Assembly: GCA_002389055.1 (NCBI GenBank) | Contig: DGNT01000193.1 | Span: forward strand, 2,443-58,364 | DNA from: Alcanivorax sp. UBA4485 | GTDB lineage: Bacteria > Pseudomonadota > Gammaproteobacteria > Pseudomonadales > Alcanivoracaceae | DNA: 55,922 nucleotides | Direction: 5' to 3' | Translations under genes and position numbers: made by a program | In this document: piece by piece, positions 18,922 through 27,222 of the stretch | How the letters are laid out: the number at the start of each line of letters is the position of its first letter | How positions within the stretch are numbered: position 1 is the first letter of the stretch | Notes under the pieces: generated by a model | The model's input: only the letters and a program-made list of their open reading frames with translations | Database searches by the model: none | What the model was told of the DNA's origin: nothing

Positions 18922-19815
18922 ATGCGCGTTGCCGTGATACAGCAACAGAACACCGCGGACCTGGACGCCAACCTGGCCCGTTCCATGGACAAGATCCGCG
19001 AGGCCGCCGCCCAGGGGGCCCAGCTGGTGATGCTCCAGGAGCTGCACCGCAGCCTGTATTTCTGCCAGAGCGAAGACACCGCCATGTTCGACCTGGCGGA
19101 GCCGGTGCCCGGCCCCAGCACCGACGTTCTCGGGGCGCTCGCCCGGGAACTGCAGGTGGTGATTGTCGCCAGCCTGTTTGAAAAGCGCGCCACCGGCCTC
19201 TACCACAACACCGCGGTGGTGCTGGAAAGCGACGGCCACCTCGCCGGCCTGTACCGCAAGATGCACATTCCCGACGACCCGGGCTTCTATGAGAAGTTTT
19301 ATTTCACCCCCGGCGACGCCACCTTCAACGCCGGCCATTCCGGGTTCACGCCGATCCGCACCAGCGTCGGCAAGCTGGGGCTGCTGGTGTGCTGGGATCA
19401 GTGGTACCCGGAGGCCGCCCGCCTGATGGCACTGGCCGGAGCCGACCTGCTGCTCTACCCCACCGCCATCGGCTGGGACCGCACCGACGACCCGGAAGAA
19501 CAGAGCCGTCAGCTGGACGCCTGGATCACCGTGCAGCGCGCCCATGCGGTGGCCAACGGCCTGCCGGTGCTGGTCGCCAACCGCACCGGCTTCGAACCCG
19601 GCCCGGACGGCAATGGCGGCATCGACTTCTGGGGCAACAGCTTCGTTTGCGGGCCCCAGGGCGAATACCTGGCACGCGCCGACCGGGACCAGGAACAAAC
19701 GCTGCTGGTCGACCTGGACATGGCCCGCTCGGAAGAGGTGCGTCGCATCTGGCCCTATCTGCGCGACCGGCGTGTGGACGCCTACCAGGACCTCACCAAG
19801 CGCTACCGGGACTAA
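18922..19815 (+). CDS. aguB: N-carbamoylputrescine amidase
   Basis: A 297-residue cytoplasmic nitrilase-superfamily amidase that hydrolyses N-carbamoylputrescine to putrescine, carbon dioxide and ammonia, completing the two-step route with AguA. The catalytic triad is visible: Glu40 (MLQELH), Lys113 (YRKMHIPDD) and Cys157 (LVCWDQWYPE). The region NSFVCGPQGEYLARA matches family members. Ribosome site GGAAGAAA precedes the ATG. Confidence 0.95.
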   Translation: MRVAVIQQQNTADLDANLARSMDKIREAAAQGAQLVMLQELHRSLYFCQSEDTAMFDLAEPVPGPSTDVLGALARELQVVIVASLFEKRATGLYHNTAVVLESDGHLAGLYRKMHIPDDPGFYEKFYFTPGDATFNAGHSGFTPIRTSVGKLGLLVCWDQWYPEAARLMALAGADLLLYPTAIGWDRTDDPEEQSRQLDAWITVQRAHAVANGLPVLVANRTGFEPGPDGNGGIDFWGNSFVCGPQGEYLARADRDQEQTLLVDLDMARSEEVRRIWPYLRDRRVDAYQDLTKRYRD

Positions 19816-19826
19816 CGCGCCCGGGA

Positions 19827-20231
19827 CTAGGGCAACAGCGCCCAGGCCAGATACAGCATGATCAGCACCTGCGCCACGAACAGGGTGGCGCGGACCAGCA
19901 CCAGCGGCAGGCTGGTGCCGACCAAATGCGCCCCGCTCTGCCCCAGACGGCAGAAAATGAAGGCACCGGCAAGGCCGTCAACCACGGCGCTCTGCCCCGT
20001 GGCCGCGGCGGTCAGCACCAGGGCCGCGAACAGCGGCAGGTTTTCCAGACAGTTCAGATGAGCGCCCTTGGCACGCACCAGAAAGGCGGGATCATCCACC
20101 GGTTGATTGCGCTCCCAATGATTCGCACTTTTCTTACCCAGGAAAATCTGCGGCACTCGGTAGCCCGCATAGGTCATCGCCAGCACCAAACTCAGAATCA
20201 CGAAGATCAGCAAAGCGGTAAATCCAGTCAT
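19827..20231 (-). CDS. MAPEG family membrane protein
   Basis: A 134-residue integral membrane protein of the MAPEG family (eicosanoid and glutathione metabolism-like). Four helices are visible, with the conserved loop AKGAHLNCLENLPLFAALVL between the first and second. Bacterial members are mostly of unknown substrate. It is convergent with aguB (11 bases apart) and separated from tusA by a likely terminator. Confidence 0.88.
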   Translation of the reverse strand: MTGFTALLIFVILSLVLAMTYAGYRVPQIFLGKKSANHWERNQPVDDPAFLVRAKGAHLNCLENLPLFAALVLTAAATGQSAVVDGLAGAFIFCRLGQSGAHLVGTSLPLVLVRATLFVAQVLIMLYLAWALLP

Positions 20232-20255
20232 TATTGTTTTCCTTGTCGCAATGGG

Positions 20256-20274
20256 AAAAACGGGCCAAAGGCCC
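20256..20274 (-). terminator. Intrinsic terminator after tusA
   Basis: On the minus strand GGGCC-TTT-GGCCC is followed by GTTTTT, downstream of the tusA stop and before the MAPEG start. The 5-bp stem is short and the loop is 3 bases, so strength is uncertain. Confidence 0.5.
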
Positions 20275-20334
20275 CCAACAAGCCCAAAATGACACAGCGG
20301 AAATGAAAATGACGTTACCGAGTGTAGCGGCGCT

Positions 20335-20580
20335 TCAGGGGCGCTTTTTCTCTATCCAGTAGAGGAACAGATCGCCCTGCTGGCGATGTTCAAGGAGAGT
20401 GTGGCCGAGAAACTGGCAGAACTTGGGGATGTCGCGCTCGGTGGACGGGTCGGTGGCGCGCACTTCCAGCACCTCGCCGGCGCCCATGTCGCGCACCTTG
20501 CCGTGCAGCAGCATCACCGGTTCCGGGCAAACCAGGCCGGTGGCGTCGAGGTGGTGTTCAGCGCGCGGGGTGTCGGTCAT
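20335..20580 (-). CDS. tusA: TusA/SirA-like sulfurtransferase
   Basis: An 81-residue cytoplasmic sulfur carrier. The family signature is LDATGLVCPEPVM with the persulfide-forming Cys18. Length matches TusA (about 81 residues). TusA relays sulfur from IscS for tRNA thiolation; other YeeD/SirA-like paralogues exist, so the exact role is inferred. It begins 10 bases after the AmpG stop and is probably cotranscribed with it. Confidence 0.88.
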   Translation of the reverse strand: MTDTPRAEHHLDATGLVCPEPVMLLHGKVRDMGAGEVLEVRATDPSTERDIPKFCQFLGHTLLEHRQQGDLFLYWIEKKRP

Positions 20581-20590
20581 AGCAATGCGG

Positions 20591-21832
20591 TCAGCCCAGT
20601 CGTTGCGGCGGCGGGCGCCAGAAAAGGGCCGCTATTATAACCAAGCCGCCAAGGCCCGCCGCAAGCAGGAAATGGCCGGCGTAGCCCAGCGCCGAGGCGC
20701 TGAAACCGCTGCCCAGCGTGAATAGCCCCACCGCCATCAGATACACCGACGCCTGCAGGGTATAATCACCGCCCTCCCGGTCGCGACGGCAGTAGTCCAT
20801 CATCACCACGAACAGGGCCACCGTGGAGAGGCCGTCCGCGAACTGCTCGAACAGCGCCACCGGCCAGATCCAGCCCGCCGCGCCGGCGGCCACCGCCCAC
20901 CAGCCGACGAACGCCAGCGCCTGCAGCAGACCGAAACCGACCAGCGCCGCCTTGCGGCTCAGCCGCAGCATCAGCAGACCGGCCAGCGCCGCCGCCAGCA
21001 GCCCGGTCAGGGACGCCACCAGATCCAACCGGCCGATGGCCGCCTGACTCCAGCCCTCGTCCACCAGAAACGGCTTGATCATGCGCGTGCCGAAGCCGTC
21101 ACCGACCTTATAGCCGAGCAGAATCACCACCCACAACAGCAGACCGGGACGCCGCCAGAAGCCGCGCCACTGGCGCCACCACCAGTGGCGCGATGCCCGT
21201 TCCGGCGCCGTCGGGCTCGACGGCGCCGGCTCCAACGGCTCCCGGAACAACGCCACCGGTATCAGCAACAGCGCCACCGTCGCCGCCAGCAACCACAGGC
21301 TGGCACGCCAGCCGATCCAATCGTTGGCCATTAGCAACAGGGCGCCGCTGAGAATCAGGCCGACTTTATAACCCAGTACTTGCACGCTGTTACCCGGCCC
21401 CCGCCACTCCGGGCGCAGCAACCGCACGGCCAGGCCATCGGCGGCGATATCCTGGGTGGCGCTGGCGGTATTCAGCAGCAACAGCAGCAATAACAGCAGA
21501 GGAAAGGCATCGGCGAACCAGACCGCCCGCTCGGTAAACGAAAGCAGCAGCAGGATGAGCACCACCAGCGCCTGACAACCGACCACCCAGCGCTTGCGAT
21601 GACCGGGACGGCCCCGCCCAAGCCGGTCCACCCAGGGCGCCCACAGGAACTTCAGCGCCCAGGGCGCGGCGGCCAGACCCAGCAGACCGATCCACTCCCG
21701 GGACAGGCCGCTTTCGCGCGCCAGGGACGGCACCGCCTTGGCCAGCAGACCGGCGGGCAGGCCCTGCAGGAAATACAGCACCGCCAGGGTGCCGAGCAGC
21801 ACCGGCAGCGCCGGCCGCCGCGCTTCAGCCAT
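20591..21832 (-). CDS. AmpG-like MFS transporter
   Basis: A 413-residue inner-membrane protein with about 12 hydrophobic segments. The opening LYFLQGLPAGLLAKAVPSL, the following APWALKFLWAPWVDRLGRGR and the later GYKVGDGFGTRMIKPFLVDEG region are characteristic of AmpG permeases, which import anhydromuropeptides for cell-wall recycling. The ATG at 21832 overlaps the end of rlmM by 8 bases; initiating further upstream would add a Cys/Arg-rich leader that does not look real. Confidence 0.88.
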   Translation of the reverse strand: MAEARRPALPVLLGTLAVLYFLQGLPAGLLAKAVPSLARESGLSREWIGLLGLAAAPWALKFLWAPWVDRLGRGRPGHRKRWVVGCQALVVLILLLLSFTERAVWFADAFPLLLLLLLLLNTASATQDIAADGLAVRLLRPEWRGPGNSVQVLGYKVGLILSGALLLMANDWIGWRASLWLLAATVALLLIPVALFREPLEPAPSSPTAPERASRHWWWRQWRGFWRRPGLLLWVVILLGYKVGDGFGTRMIKPFLVDEGWSQAAIGRLDLVASLTGLLAAALAGLLMLRLSRKAALVGFGLLQALAFVGWWAVAAGAAGWIWPVALFEQFADGLSTVALFVVMMDYCRRDREGGDYTLQASVYLMAVGLFTLGSGFSASALGYAGHFLLAAGLGGLVIIAALFWRPPPQRLG

Positions 21833-22853
21833 CGCGGGCATCCACCCAGATGGTGATTTCCTCGCGGTCATGGTAGAGGTGAGCGGCCTGGATACGGGCG
21901 TCCGGGTGCTGACGCGCCAGCCCCTCCTGCAAACGCTCCAGCAGCGTCGCCGTCTCCCGGTAGCGGCGTGCCATCGGCAGCTTGAGATTGAACAGGGCGG
22001 CACGGGCCCAGCCCTGCTGCAGCCATTTCTGCATCAGCGCCAGGGTACGCGCCGGCTTATCCACCACGTCACAGACCACCAGATCCACCGGGCGCTCCGG
22101 GCGCCAGGTGAAAGCGTCGCCGGCCACATGGCGCACCGGGTATTCGTCCATCAGGCGTGCGTCCAGCCGGCCGTGGTCGACGCCGGTGACCTTGATGCCG
22201 AGCCGCGCCAGATGCCAGCTCCAGCCGCCGGGCGCCGCGCCCAGATCCACGGCCGTGTGCAGCCCCGGCGGCCGGCCCCGACCACAAAAGCGCAACAGCG
22301 CCTCTTCCAGCTTTAGCGCCGAACGGCTGGGCGCCTCCGGCGACAGCCGCAAGCGCATCAGGCCGCTCTCCGGCAACGGCAACGCCGCCGGGCTCACGCC
22401 GATCAAGCCGTTGCGGGAATCATCGAAAAACAAATGCAGCCGCTGCCGTGCGTTGGCGCGCAGCAGACCGTCCTTGCGCAAGCGGGGCTCCAGCGCTTTA
22501 CGGAAGCCGCGCAGAAAACGGGCCAACTCGCGGCCGTCGTTGCTGTCCGCATGCTCCAGATAAAGCTCGCTGAACGGGCCCAGCGCGCGTAGCGACGGCC
22601 ACAGGGCGCCAATGCGGTCGGTGTCCGGCAGATCGTCAAAACGATCCGGACACGGATAGAGGCTGCGCGCGAACACCAGCCCCGAGTCCATCAGCGGCAT
22701 GGCGGTGCCCTGCTGGCTGTGCCAGAGCACATAGCCCTTGTTCTTGTCCGCACGCGGGTAACCGGCCACGCCCAGGTCGGCGGCGCGCTCGGTGAATTCC
22801 GCGGCCAGATCCGACTCGAACCCCGGCCGACACAACGCCAGAAAAGTCTCCAT
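21825..22853 (-). CDS. rlmM: 23S rRNA 2'-O-methyltransferase RlmM
   Basis: A 342-residue SAM-dependent methyltransferase that modifies C2498 of 23S rRNA. An N-terminal THUMP-like part (residues 1-170) precedes an RrmJ-type Rossmann domain with VDLGAAPGGWSWHLARLG and GVDHG. The active-site Lys/Asp/Lys/Glu set is plausible (NLKLPM near the end), but only partly checked by eye. Promoter must lie in the repeat-rich 124 bases before it. Confidence 0.92.
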   Translation of the reverse strand: METFLALCRPGFESDLAAEFTERAADLGVAGYPRADKNKGYVLWHSQQGTAMPLMDSGLVFARSLYPCPDRFDDLPDTDRIGALWPSLRALGPFSELYLEHADSNDGRELARFLRGFRKALEPRLRKDGLLRANARQRLHLFFDDSRNGLIGVSPAALPLPESGLMRLRLSPEAPSRSALKLEEALLRFCGRGRPPGLHTAVDLGAAPGGWSWHLARLGIKVTGVDHGRLDARLMDEYPVRHVAGDAFTWRPERPVDLVVCDVVDKPARTLALMQKWLQQGWARAALFNLKLPMARRYRETATLLERLQEGLARQHPDARIQAAHLYHDREEITIWVDARDG

Positions 22854-22888
22854 AAAACGACAACTAGTGGTGAAGAGTTAATAGTTAA

Positions 22889-22964
22889 CAGTGAATAGTT
22901 AATAGCGAAAAAACCCGGCTGCGGAGCCGCCAGCTGTTAACTGTTCACTATTAACTATTCACTG
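22889..22964. repeat. AT-rich inverted repeat with nested hairpin
   Basis: Perfect 17-bp arms CAGTGAATAGTTAATAG (22889-22905) and its complement (22948-22964) enclose 42 bases. The interior contains CGGCT-GCGG-AGCCG, a compact nested hairpin, and a second TTAACTGTTCAC-type partial copy. The element is AT-rich in a GC-rich chromosome and lies between purU and rlmM. It might be a small dispersed element or a transcription-attenuation structure; I see only one copy here. Confidence 0.7.
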
Positions 22965-22999
22965 ACAGTGGTGTTCGTTACTTAACGAACACCACTGTC
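22964..22999. repeat. Perfect 17-bp palindrome over the purU stop codon
   Basis: GACAGTGGTGTTCGTTA (22964-22980), two bases, then its exact complement (22983-22999). It covers the last seven codons and stop of purU and 14 bases beyond. In RNA it would form a strong hairpin at the 3' end of purU, but no U-tract follows. It abuts the AT-rich inverted repeat at its left edge. Confidence 0.85.
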
Positions 23000-23862
23000 T
23001 TGTTCCCGTCGACGATGACCCGGTCTTCCAGGTGCCAGCGCACCGCGCGCAGCATCACCTGGCGCTCCACGTCCTGGCCCAGACCGCGCAGCTCCGCCGC
23101 CGAATGGCGGTGCGAGACGCGCTGCACGTTCTGTTCGATGATCGGCCCCTGGTCCAGATCCTCGGTGACGTAATGGCTGGTGGCGCCGATCAGCTTGACG
23201 CCCCGGTCGTGGGCCTGCTGGTAGGGGTTGGCGCCGACGAAGGCGGGCAGAAACGAGTGGTGAATATTGATGATCCGATGCGGGTGCCGGGCCACGAAGG
23301 TGGGGCTGAGAATCTGCATGTAACGGGCCAGCACGATCACGTCCACCTGCCCTTCCAGCAATTCCAGCGCCTGGGCTTCCGCCTCTTCCTTATTGTCCCG
23401 GGTGACCGGAATGTGGTGATAGGGAATCCCGAAGCGCTCCACTTCGCCGCGCAGGTCGTCGTGGTTGCTGATCACCATCGGAATCACCGCCGGCAGATCG
23501 CCCCGCGACACCCGCCACAACAGATCCATGATCACATGGTCGTGGCGGGACACCAGCACCGCCATGCGCTTTTTATCGGCGGCGTAGCTGATGTGCCACT
23601 GCATGCCATAGCGGGTGGCGACGCGATTGCGGAAATTGTTTTCCAGGGCTTCGTGGCTGCAATCCAGGCCCGGCGTCTGGAATTCCAGACGCAGAAAGAA
23701 AGTGCCGTCCTGATGATCGCTGGAATGCTGATCCAGGTCGGTGATGTTGGCGCCGTGGTTGTACAGGAAGGTGGACACCGCGCTGATGATGCCGGGTTGA
23801 TCCGGACAGGTCACCAGCAGGCGGGCGGTGGCCGCGTCCTCGGGTTTTTCAGCGGGGTTCAT
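22978..23862 (-). CDS. purU: Formyltetrahydrofolate deformylase PurU
   Basis: A 294-residue cytoplasmic enzyme hydrolysing 10-formyl-THF to formate and THF. An N-terminal ACT domain (LLVTCPDQPGIISAVSTFL) is followed by a formyltransferase-fold domain with INIHHSFLPAF and the Asp in EDLDQGPIIEQ. Start ATG has GGAG in front. It overlaps the upstream AraC gene by 14 bases. The C-terminal residues KTVVFVK are encoded inside a perfect palindrome. Confidence 0.95.
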   Translation of the reverse strand: MNPAEKPEDAATARLLVTCPDQPGIISAVSTFLYNHGANITDLDQHSSDHQDGTFFLRLEFQTPGLDCSHEALENNFRNRVATRYGMQWHISYAADKKRMAVLVSRHDHVIMDLLWRVSRGDLPAVIPMVISNHDDLRGEVERFGIPYHHIPVTRDNKEEAEAQALELLEGQVDVIVLARYMQILSPTFVARHPHRIINIHHSFLPAFVGANPYQQAHDRGVKLIGATSHYVTEDLDQGPIIEQNVQRVSHRHSAAELRGLGQDVERQVMLRAVRWHLEDRVIVDGNKTVVFVK

Positions 23863-24889
23863 GGAGGTCTCCGTGCGGATTGCCGAAATGGTCGCGCCGG
23901 TAGGCGGACGGGGTCTGACCGGTCCACTTCTTGAACGCCCGATGGAAAGAGCTGGCCTCGCTGAAACCCATCAGCAATGCGATTTCGTCGATGCTCAATT
24001 CCGGTTTGGAAAGGTAATACACCGAGGCGTCCTTGCGGATCGAATCCTTGATTTCCTGATAGCTGGTGTTGCCTTCCTTGAGACGGCGACGCAGGGTCTG
24101 TGGCGTCATGCCGAGCTTTTCGCAGATCTCGCCGAAGTCAGGAAAGTGGTTGCCGTACTCGTTGGAAATAATCGCGCGGATCTGCGCCGGCAGGCCCACG
24201 TTATGAACGTTGCCGTCGAACAATTGCGCCAGCGAGTCGCGCAGGAACTTGGACAGCGACAGTTCGTTCTGCACCAGCGGCAGATCAAGGAACCAGGCCG
24301 GGAACACCACCTGGTTCACCTCGCTGTTGTAGTGGGTGGGGCAATCGAACATAAACCGGTATTCGTCGTCCTCGCGCACCGGTTCGTAATCCAGATACAC
24401 CGCCTGCGGCTCCACCGCCTTGCCCACCAGCCAGCTCATGAAACGCAGCGACAGAAACAGCATCGCCTCGATGATCACATCGCGGAAATCCAGCCGTCGG
24501 TCCACCCGCACCGCCAGGCAGGCCTGTTCCCCGTCACGCAGCAGGCGGCTGTCCATGCTCAGATTGAACAGGCTGTAGAAACGGATGCCCCGGTCCACCG
24601 CCGCTTCCAGGTTGGGGCAGTTAACCACCGCGTGGGCCATCATCGAAAAGGTGCCGGGCTTGGACTTGCGGCCCTGGCCGAAGCCCAGGAACTCATCCTG
24701 GGTCTGCTCCATGACCAGCAACATCAACCGGATAAAGGTATCACGCTCGATGCGCGCATCCGGCTCCTCCAGCACGCGCCGCTCGATGCCGCACTGGTCA
24801 AGCAGCGCGGGAATGCTCACGCCACCACGGGCGGCGCCCTGCAGCACCTTCACCACCCGCTGTACGTTGATCGTTCTTCGCTGAATCAT
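23849..24889 (-). CDS. AraC family transcriptional regulator (OruR/ArgR-like)
   Basis: A 346-residue cytoplasmic regulator with an N-terminal arabinose-binding-like domain of the PF12625 type (about 15-230) and a C-terminal double helix-turn-helix (about 245-340: CEKLGMTPQTLRRRLKEG and IALLMGFSEASSFHRAFKKW). The ATG at 24889 has AGGA 8-9 bases upstream, which favours it over an ATG 26 codons earlier. Divergent from the photolyase gene and overlapping purU; the ligand is unknown. Confidence 0.88.
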   Translation of the reverse strand: MIQRRTINVQRVVKVLQGAARGGVSIPALLDQCGIERRVLEEPDARIERDTFIRLMLLVMEQTQDEFLGFGQGRKSKPGTFSMMAHAVVNCPNLEAAVDRGIRFYSLFNLSMDSRLLRDGEQACLAVRVDRRLDFRDVIIEAMLFLSLRFMSWLVGKAVEPQAVYLDYEPVREDDEYRFMFDCPTHYNSEVNQVVFPAWFLDLPLVQNELSLSKFLRDSLAQLFDGNVHNVGLPAQIRAIISNEYGNHFPDFGEICEKLGMTPQTLRRRLKEGNTSYQEIKDSIRKDASVYYLSKPELSIDEIALLMGFSEASSFHRAFKKWTGQTPSAYRRDHFGNPHGDLHEPR

Positions 24890-25017
24890 TGGCCATCCTG
24901 AAACGTCACGTGCCCTGCCCCCCTCGGGCAAGCGCCCCATGATAAATACTTTTGACCCCGGCTTCATCGCCCGGCGCTACCCTGGGTGACGCAACCCATC
25001 GCTCAAGGACCACCGCC

Positions 25018-26553
25018 ATGGCCGCACCCCGCCTGATACTGATTCTCGGCGACCAGCTCAGCACCGCTATCAGCAGCCTCGCCGAGGGCGACCCGGCCCG
25101 CGACCGGGTGGTGATGGCGGAAGTGGCGGGCGAATGCGACTACGTGCCCCACCACCGCAAGAAGATCGCGTTTCTGTTCGCCGCCATGCGCCATTTCGCC
25201 GAGCGCCTGCGCCAGGCCGGCTGGCGGGTGGACTACTATACCCTGGACCAGGACCATCAGGAGCTCACCGACGCCCTGCTTGCCAGCCGCCGGGCCAGCG
25301 GCGCCCGCCAGCTACTGGTCACCGCCCCCGGCGAGTGGCGCCTGCTCGACGCCATGAAGCGGCAGTGGCCGCAAAAGCTCGGTTGTGCGGTGCGCATTCT
25401 TGATGACCGGCGCTTCCTTTGCACCTCGAACGCGTTCCGCGACTGGGCCGAGGGCCGCAAGCAACCGCGCATGGAATACTTCTACCGCACCATGCGCCGC
25501 GCCACCGGCCTGCTGATGGAGGCGGACGGCCAGCCGCGGGGTGGCCGCTGGAACTTCGATAAGGAAAACCGCAAGCGCTTCGACGGCGAAACCCCGCCCC
25601 CGGGCCCCAAGCGCTTCCCCCCCGACGCCACCACCCGGGACGTGCTCGACCTGGTGGGAGCCCGCTTCCCCGACCGCTTCGGCGACCTGCAACCGTTCTG
25701 GTTCGCGGTCACCGAAGAACAGGCCCAGGACGCGCTGAACCACTTTCTGGAGCACGCCCTGCCCCACTTCGGCGATTACCAGGACGCCATGGACAGCGGC
25801 GACGACTTTCTCTTCCACAGCGTGCTCAGCCAGTACATCAACGCCGGCCTGCTCGACCCCCTGGCGGTGTGCGAGGCCGCCGAACAGCGCTATCTGCAGG
25901 GCCAGGCGCCGCTCAACGCGGTGGAGGGCTTTATCCGCCAGATACTGGGCTGGCGCGAATACGTGCGCGGCCTGTACTGGCTGCTGATGCCCGGCTACCT
26001 GGAAGAGAACCGGCTGGCCAGCCACCGCGACCTGCCCTGGTTCTACTGGAGCGGCGAAACCCGCATGCGCTGTGTCGCCGAATCCGTGCGCGCCACCCGC
26101 GAGCACGCCTACGCCCATCACATCCAAAGACTGATGGTCACCGGCAACCTGGCGCTGCTACTGGGCGTGGAGGTGAAGCAGATCCACGAATGGTATCTGG
26201 CGGTCTACGCGGACGCCTACGAATGGGTGGAACTGCCCAACACCCTGGGCATGGTGATGCACGCCGACGGCGGCTATCTGGGCTCCAAGCCCTACGCCGC
26301 CAGCGGCAAGTACATCCAGCGCATGTCCAATTACTGCGGCGATTGCCCCTACAAGGTCAGCAGCGCCGAGGAGGACAACAGCTGCCCGTTCAACAGCCTC
26401 TACTGGCATTTCATCCATCGCCACCGCGGGCGCTTCGAGAAGCACCCGCGCATGAGCATGATCTACAAAGCCTGGGAACGCATGGCGGCACCCAAACGGG
26501 AGGCCATCCTGGCCCGCGCCGAACAGCTCCTCGACGACCCCGAACACCTTTAA
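25018..26553 (+). CDS. Iron-sulfur cryptochrome/photolyase (FeS-BCP, PhrB-like)
   Basis: A 511-residue flavoprotein of the deoxyribodipyrimidine photolyase-related class, whose Agrobacterium member PhrB repairs (6-4) photoproducts. The start RLILILGDQLS and the FAD region VEGFIRQILGWREYVRGLYW are typical. Four cysteines at 352, 440, 443 and 456 have the same spacing as the PhrB cluster ligands as I recall them (350, 438, 441, 454), so a [4Fe-4S] cluster is expected. Start chosen at ATG 25018 behind AAGGAC. Divergent from an AraC regulator across 128 bases. Confidence 0.92.
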   Translation: MAAPRLILILGDQLSTAISSLAEGDPARDRVVMAEVAGECDYVPHHRKKIAFLFAAMRHFAERLRQAGWRVDYYTLDQDHQELTDALLASRRASGARQLLVTAPGEWRLLDAMKRQWPQKLGCAVRILDDRRFLCTSNAFRDWAEGRKQPRMEYFYRTMRRATGLLMEADGQPRGGRWNFDKENRKRFDGETPPPGPKRFPPDATTRDVLDLVGARFPDRFGDLQPFWFAVTEEQAQDALNHFLEHALPHFGDYQDAMDSGDDFLFHSVLSQYINAGLLDPLAVCEAAEQRYLQGQAPLNAVEGFIRQILGWREYVRGLYWLLMPGYLEENRLASHRDLPWFYWSGETRMRCVAESVRATREHAYAHHIQRLMVTGNLALLLGVEVKQIHEWYLAVYADAYEWVELPNTLGMVMHADGGYLGSKPYAASGKYIQRMSNYCGDCPYKVSSAEEDNSCPFNSLYWHFIHRHRGRFEKHPRMSMIYKAWERMAAPKREAILARAEQLLDDPEHL

Positions 26554-26580
26554 GCAGCCCCGCTAAAGCATGACAAGATT

Positions 26581-26594
26581 TTTTGTAGTACGTT
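26581..26594 (+). promoter_or_regulatory. TTTTGTARTACRTT motif, copy 1
   Basis: TTTTGTAGTACGTT lies 36 bases before the ATG of the ribbon-helix-helix/zinc-ribbon gene. Copy 2, TTTTGTAATACATT, lies before the UbiB-type gene; 12 of 14 positions are identical and the other two are purine swaps. Either a shared promoter element or an operator. Confidence 0.5.
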
Positions 26595-26630
26595 GTCGTG
26601 ACCTGAACCAACACGCCGTGACCGACCACC

Positions 26631-27137
26631 ATGACCGACAAGCCGCGAAAAACCCGCCGTGGAAGACGCCCGGCGCCGGAAAGCGAACGCAAGGACCGGG
26701 TGATCCAGACCCGCGTACCCCAGGACCTGGAAGACAGCCTGCGCCACGCCGCCGAGCGCGAGCGGGTAACGGTGTCCCACCTGATCCGTAATGTGCTGGA
26801 AGACAGCTTCCGGCTGGTGGACGGCATCGTCGCCGATTCCTCGCAACTGGTGGATAACGTGGCCCGCGACGCGCGCCGCCTGGCCTCCGCCGCCAAGGGC
26901 CAGGCCCGCGCGCCGGCCACCTTCGTGCCCGCCGACCAGGGCGGCACCGTGGCCCGTGCCCTGCTCGACGCCGTCGACGCCTGGCAGGAAGTGATCGTCA
27001 ACAAAACCACCCAGTGCACCCAATGCGGTACCTCCCTCTCCCGTGGGCAGAAGGCGCTGCGCGGGCTGACCACGGAGCCCGCCGCCCCAGTGGTGTGGCT
27101 GTGCCAGGGCTGCCTCGACAACGACCCCGCCGGGTAA
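26631..27137 (+). CDS. Ribbon-helix-helix and zinc-ribbon protein
   Basis: A 168-residue protein with no named family that I recognise. Residues about 22-60 (RVIQTRVPQDLEDSLRHA, then VTVSHLIRNVLEDS) have the strand-helix-helix pattern of Arc/MetJ-type DNA-binding domains, preceded by a basic tail. A helical linker (60-120) follows. The C-terminus has two CxxC pairs, Cys129/Cys132 and Cys158/Cys161, spaced as a zinc ribbon. A role as a small regulator of itself and of the following UbiB-type gene is inferred from the shared upstream motif. Confidence 0.7.
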   Translation: MTDKPRKTRRGRRPAPESERKDRVIQTRVPQDLEDSLRHAAERERVTVSHLIRNVLEDSFRLVDGIVADSSQLVDNVARDARRLASAAKGQARAPATFVPADQGGTVARALLDAVDAWQEVIVNKTTQCTQCGTSLSRGQKALRGLTTEPAAPVVWLCQGCLDNDPAG

Positions 27138-27163
27138 TTTTGTAACAAGTGTTCACATCGCCA

Positions 27164-27202
27164 TTGTCAGACGCCCCGGACTGCCCTATTTTGTAATACA
27201 TT
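27164..27202 (+). promoter_or_regulatory. Promoter and TTTTGTARTACRTT motif copy 2 before the UbiB-like gene
   Basis: TTGTCA (27164-27169) and TATTTT (27187-27192) are 17 bases apart. The motif TTTTGTAATACATT spans 27189-27202 and so overlaps the -10 region, where a bound protein would block RNA polymerase. A third, weaker TTTTGTAACAAG occurs at 27138-27149. Confidence 0.45.
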
Positions 27203-27222
27203 AAATGACAAGGGGTATCCGT

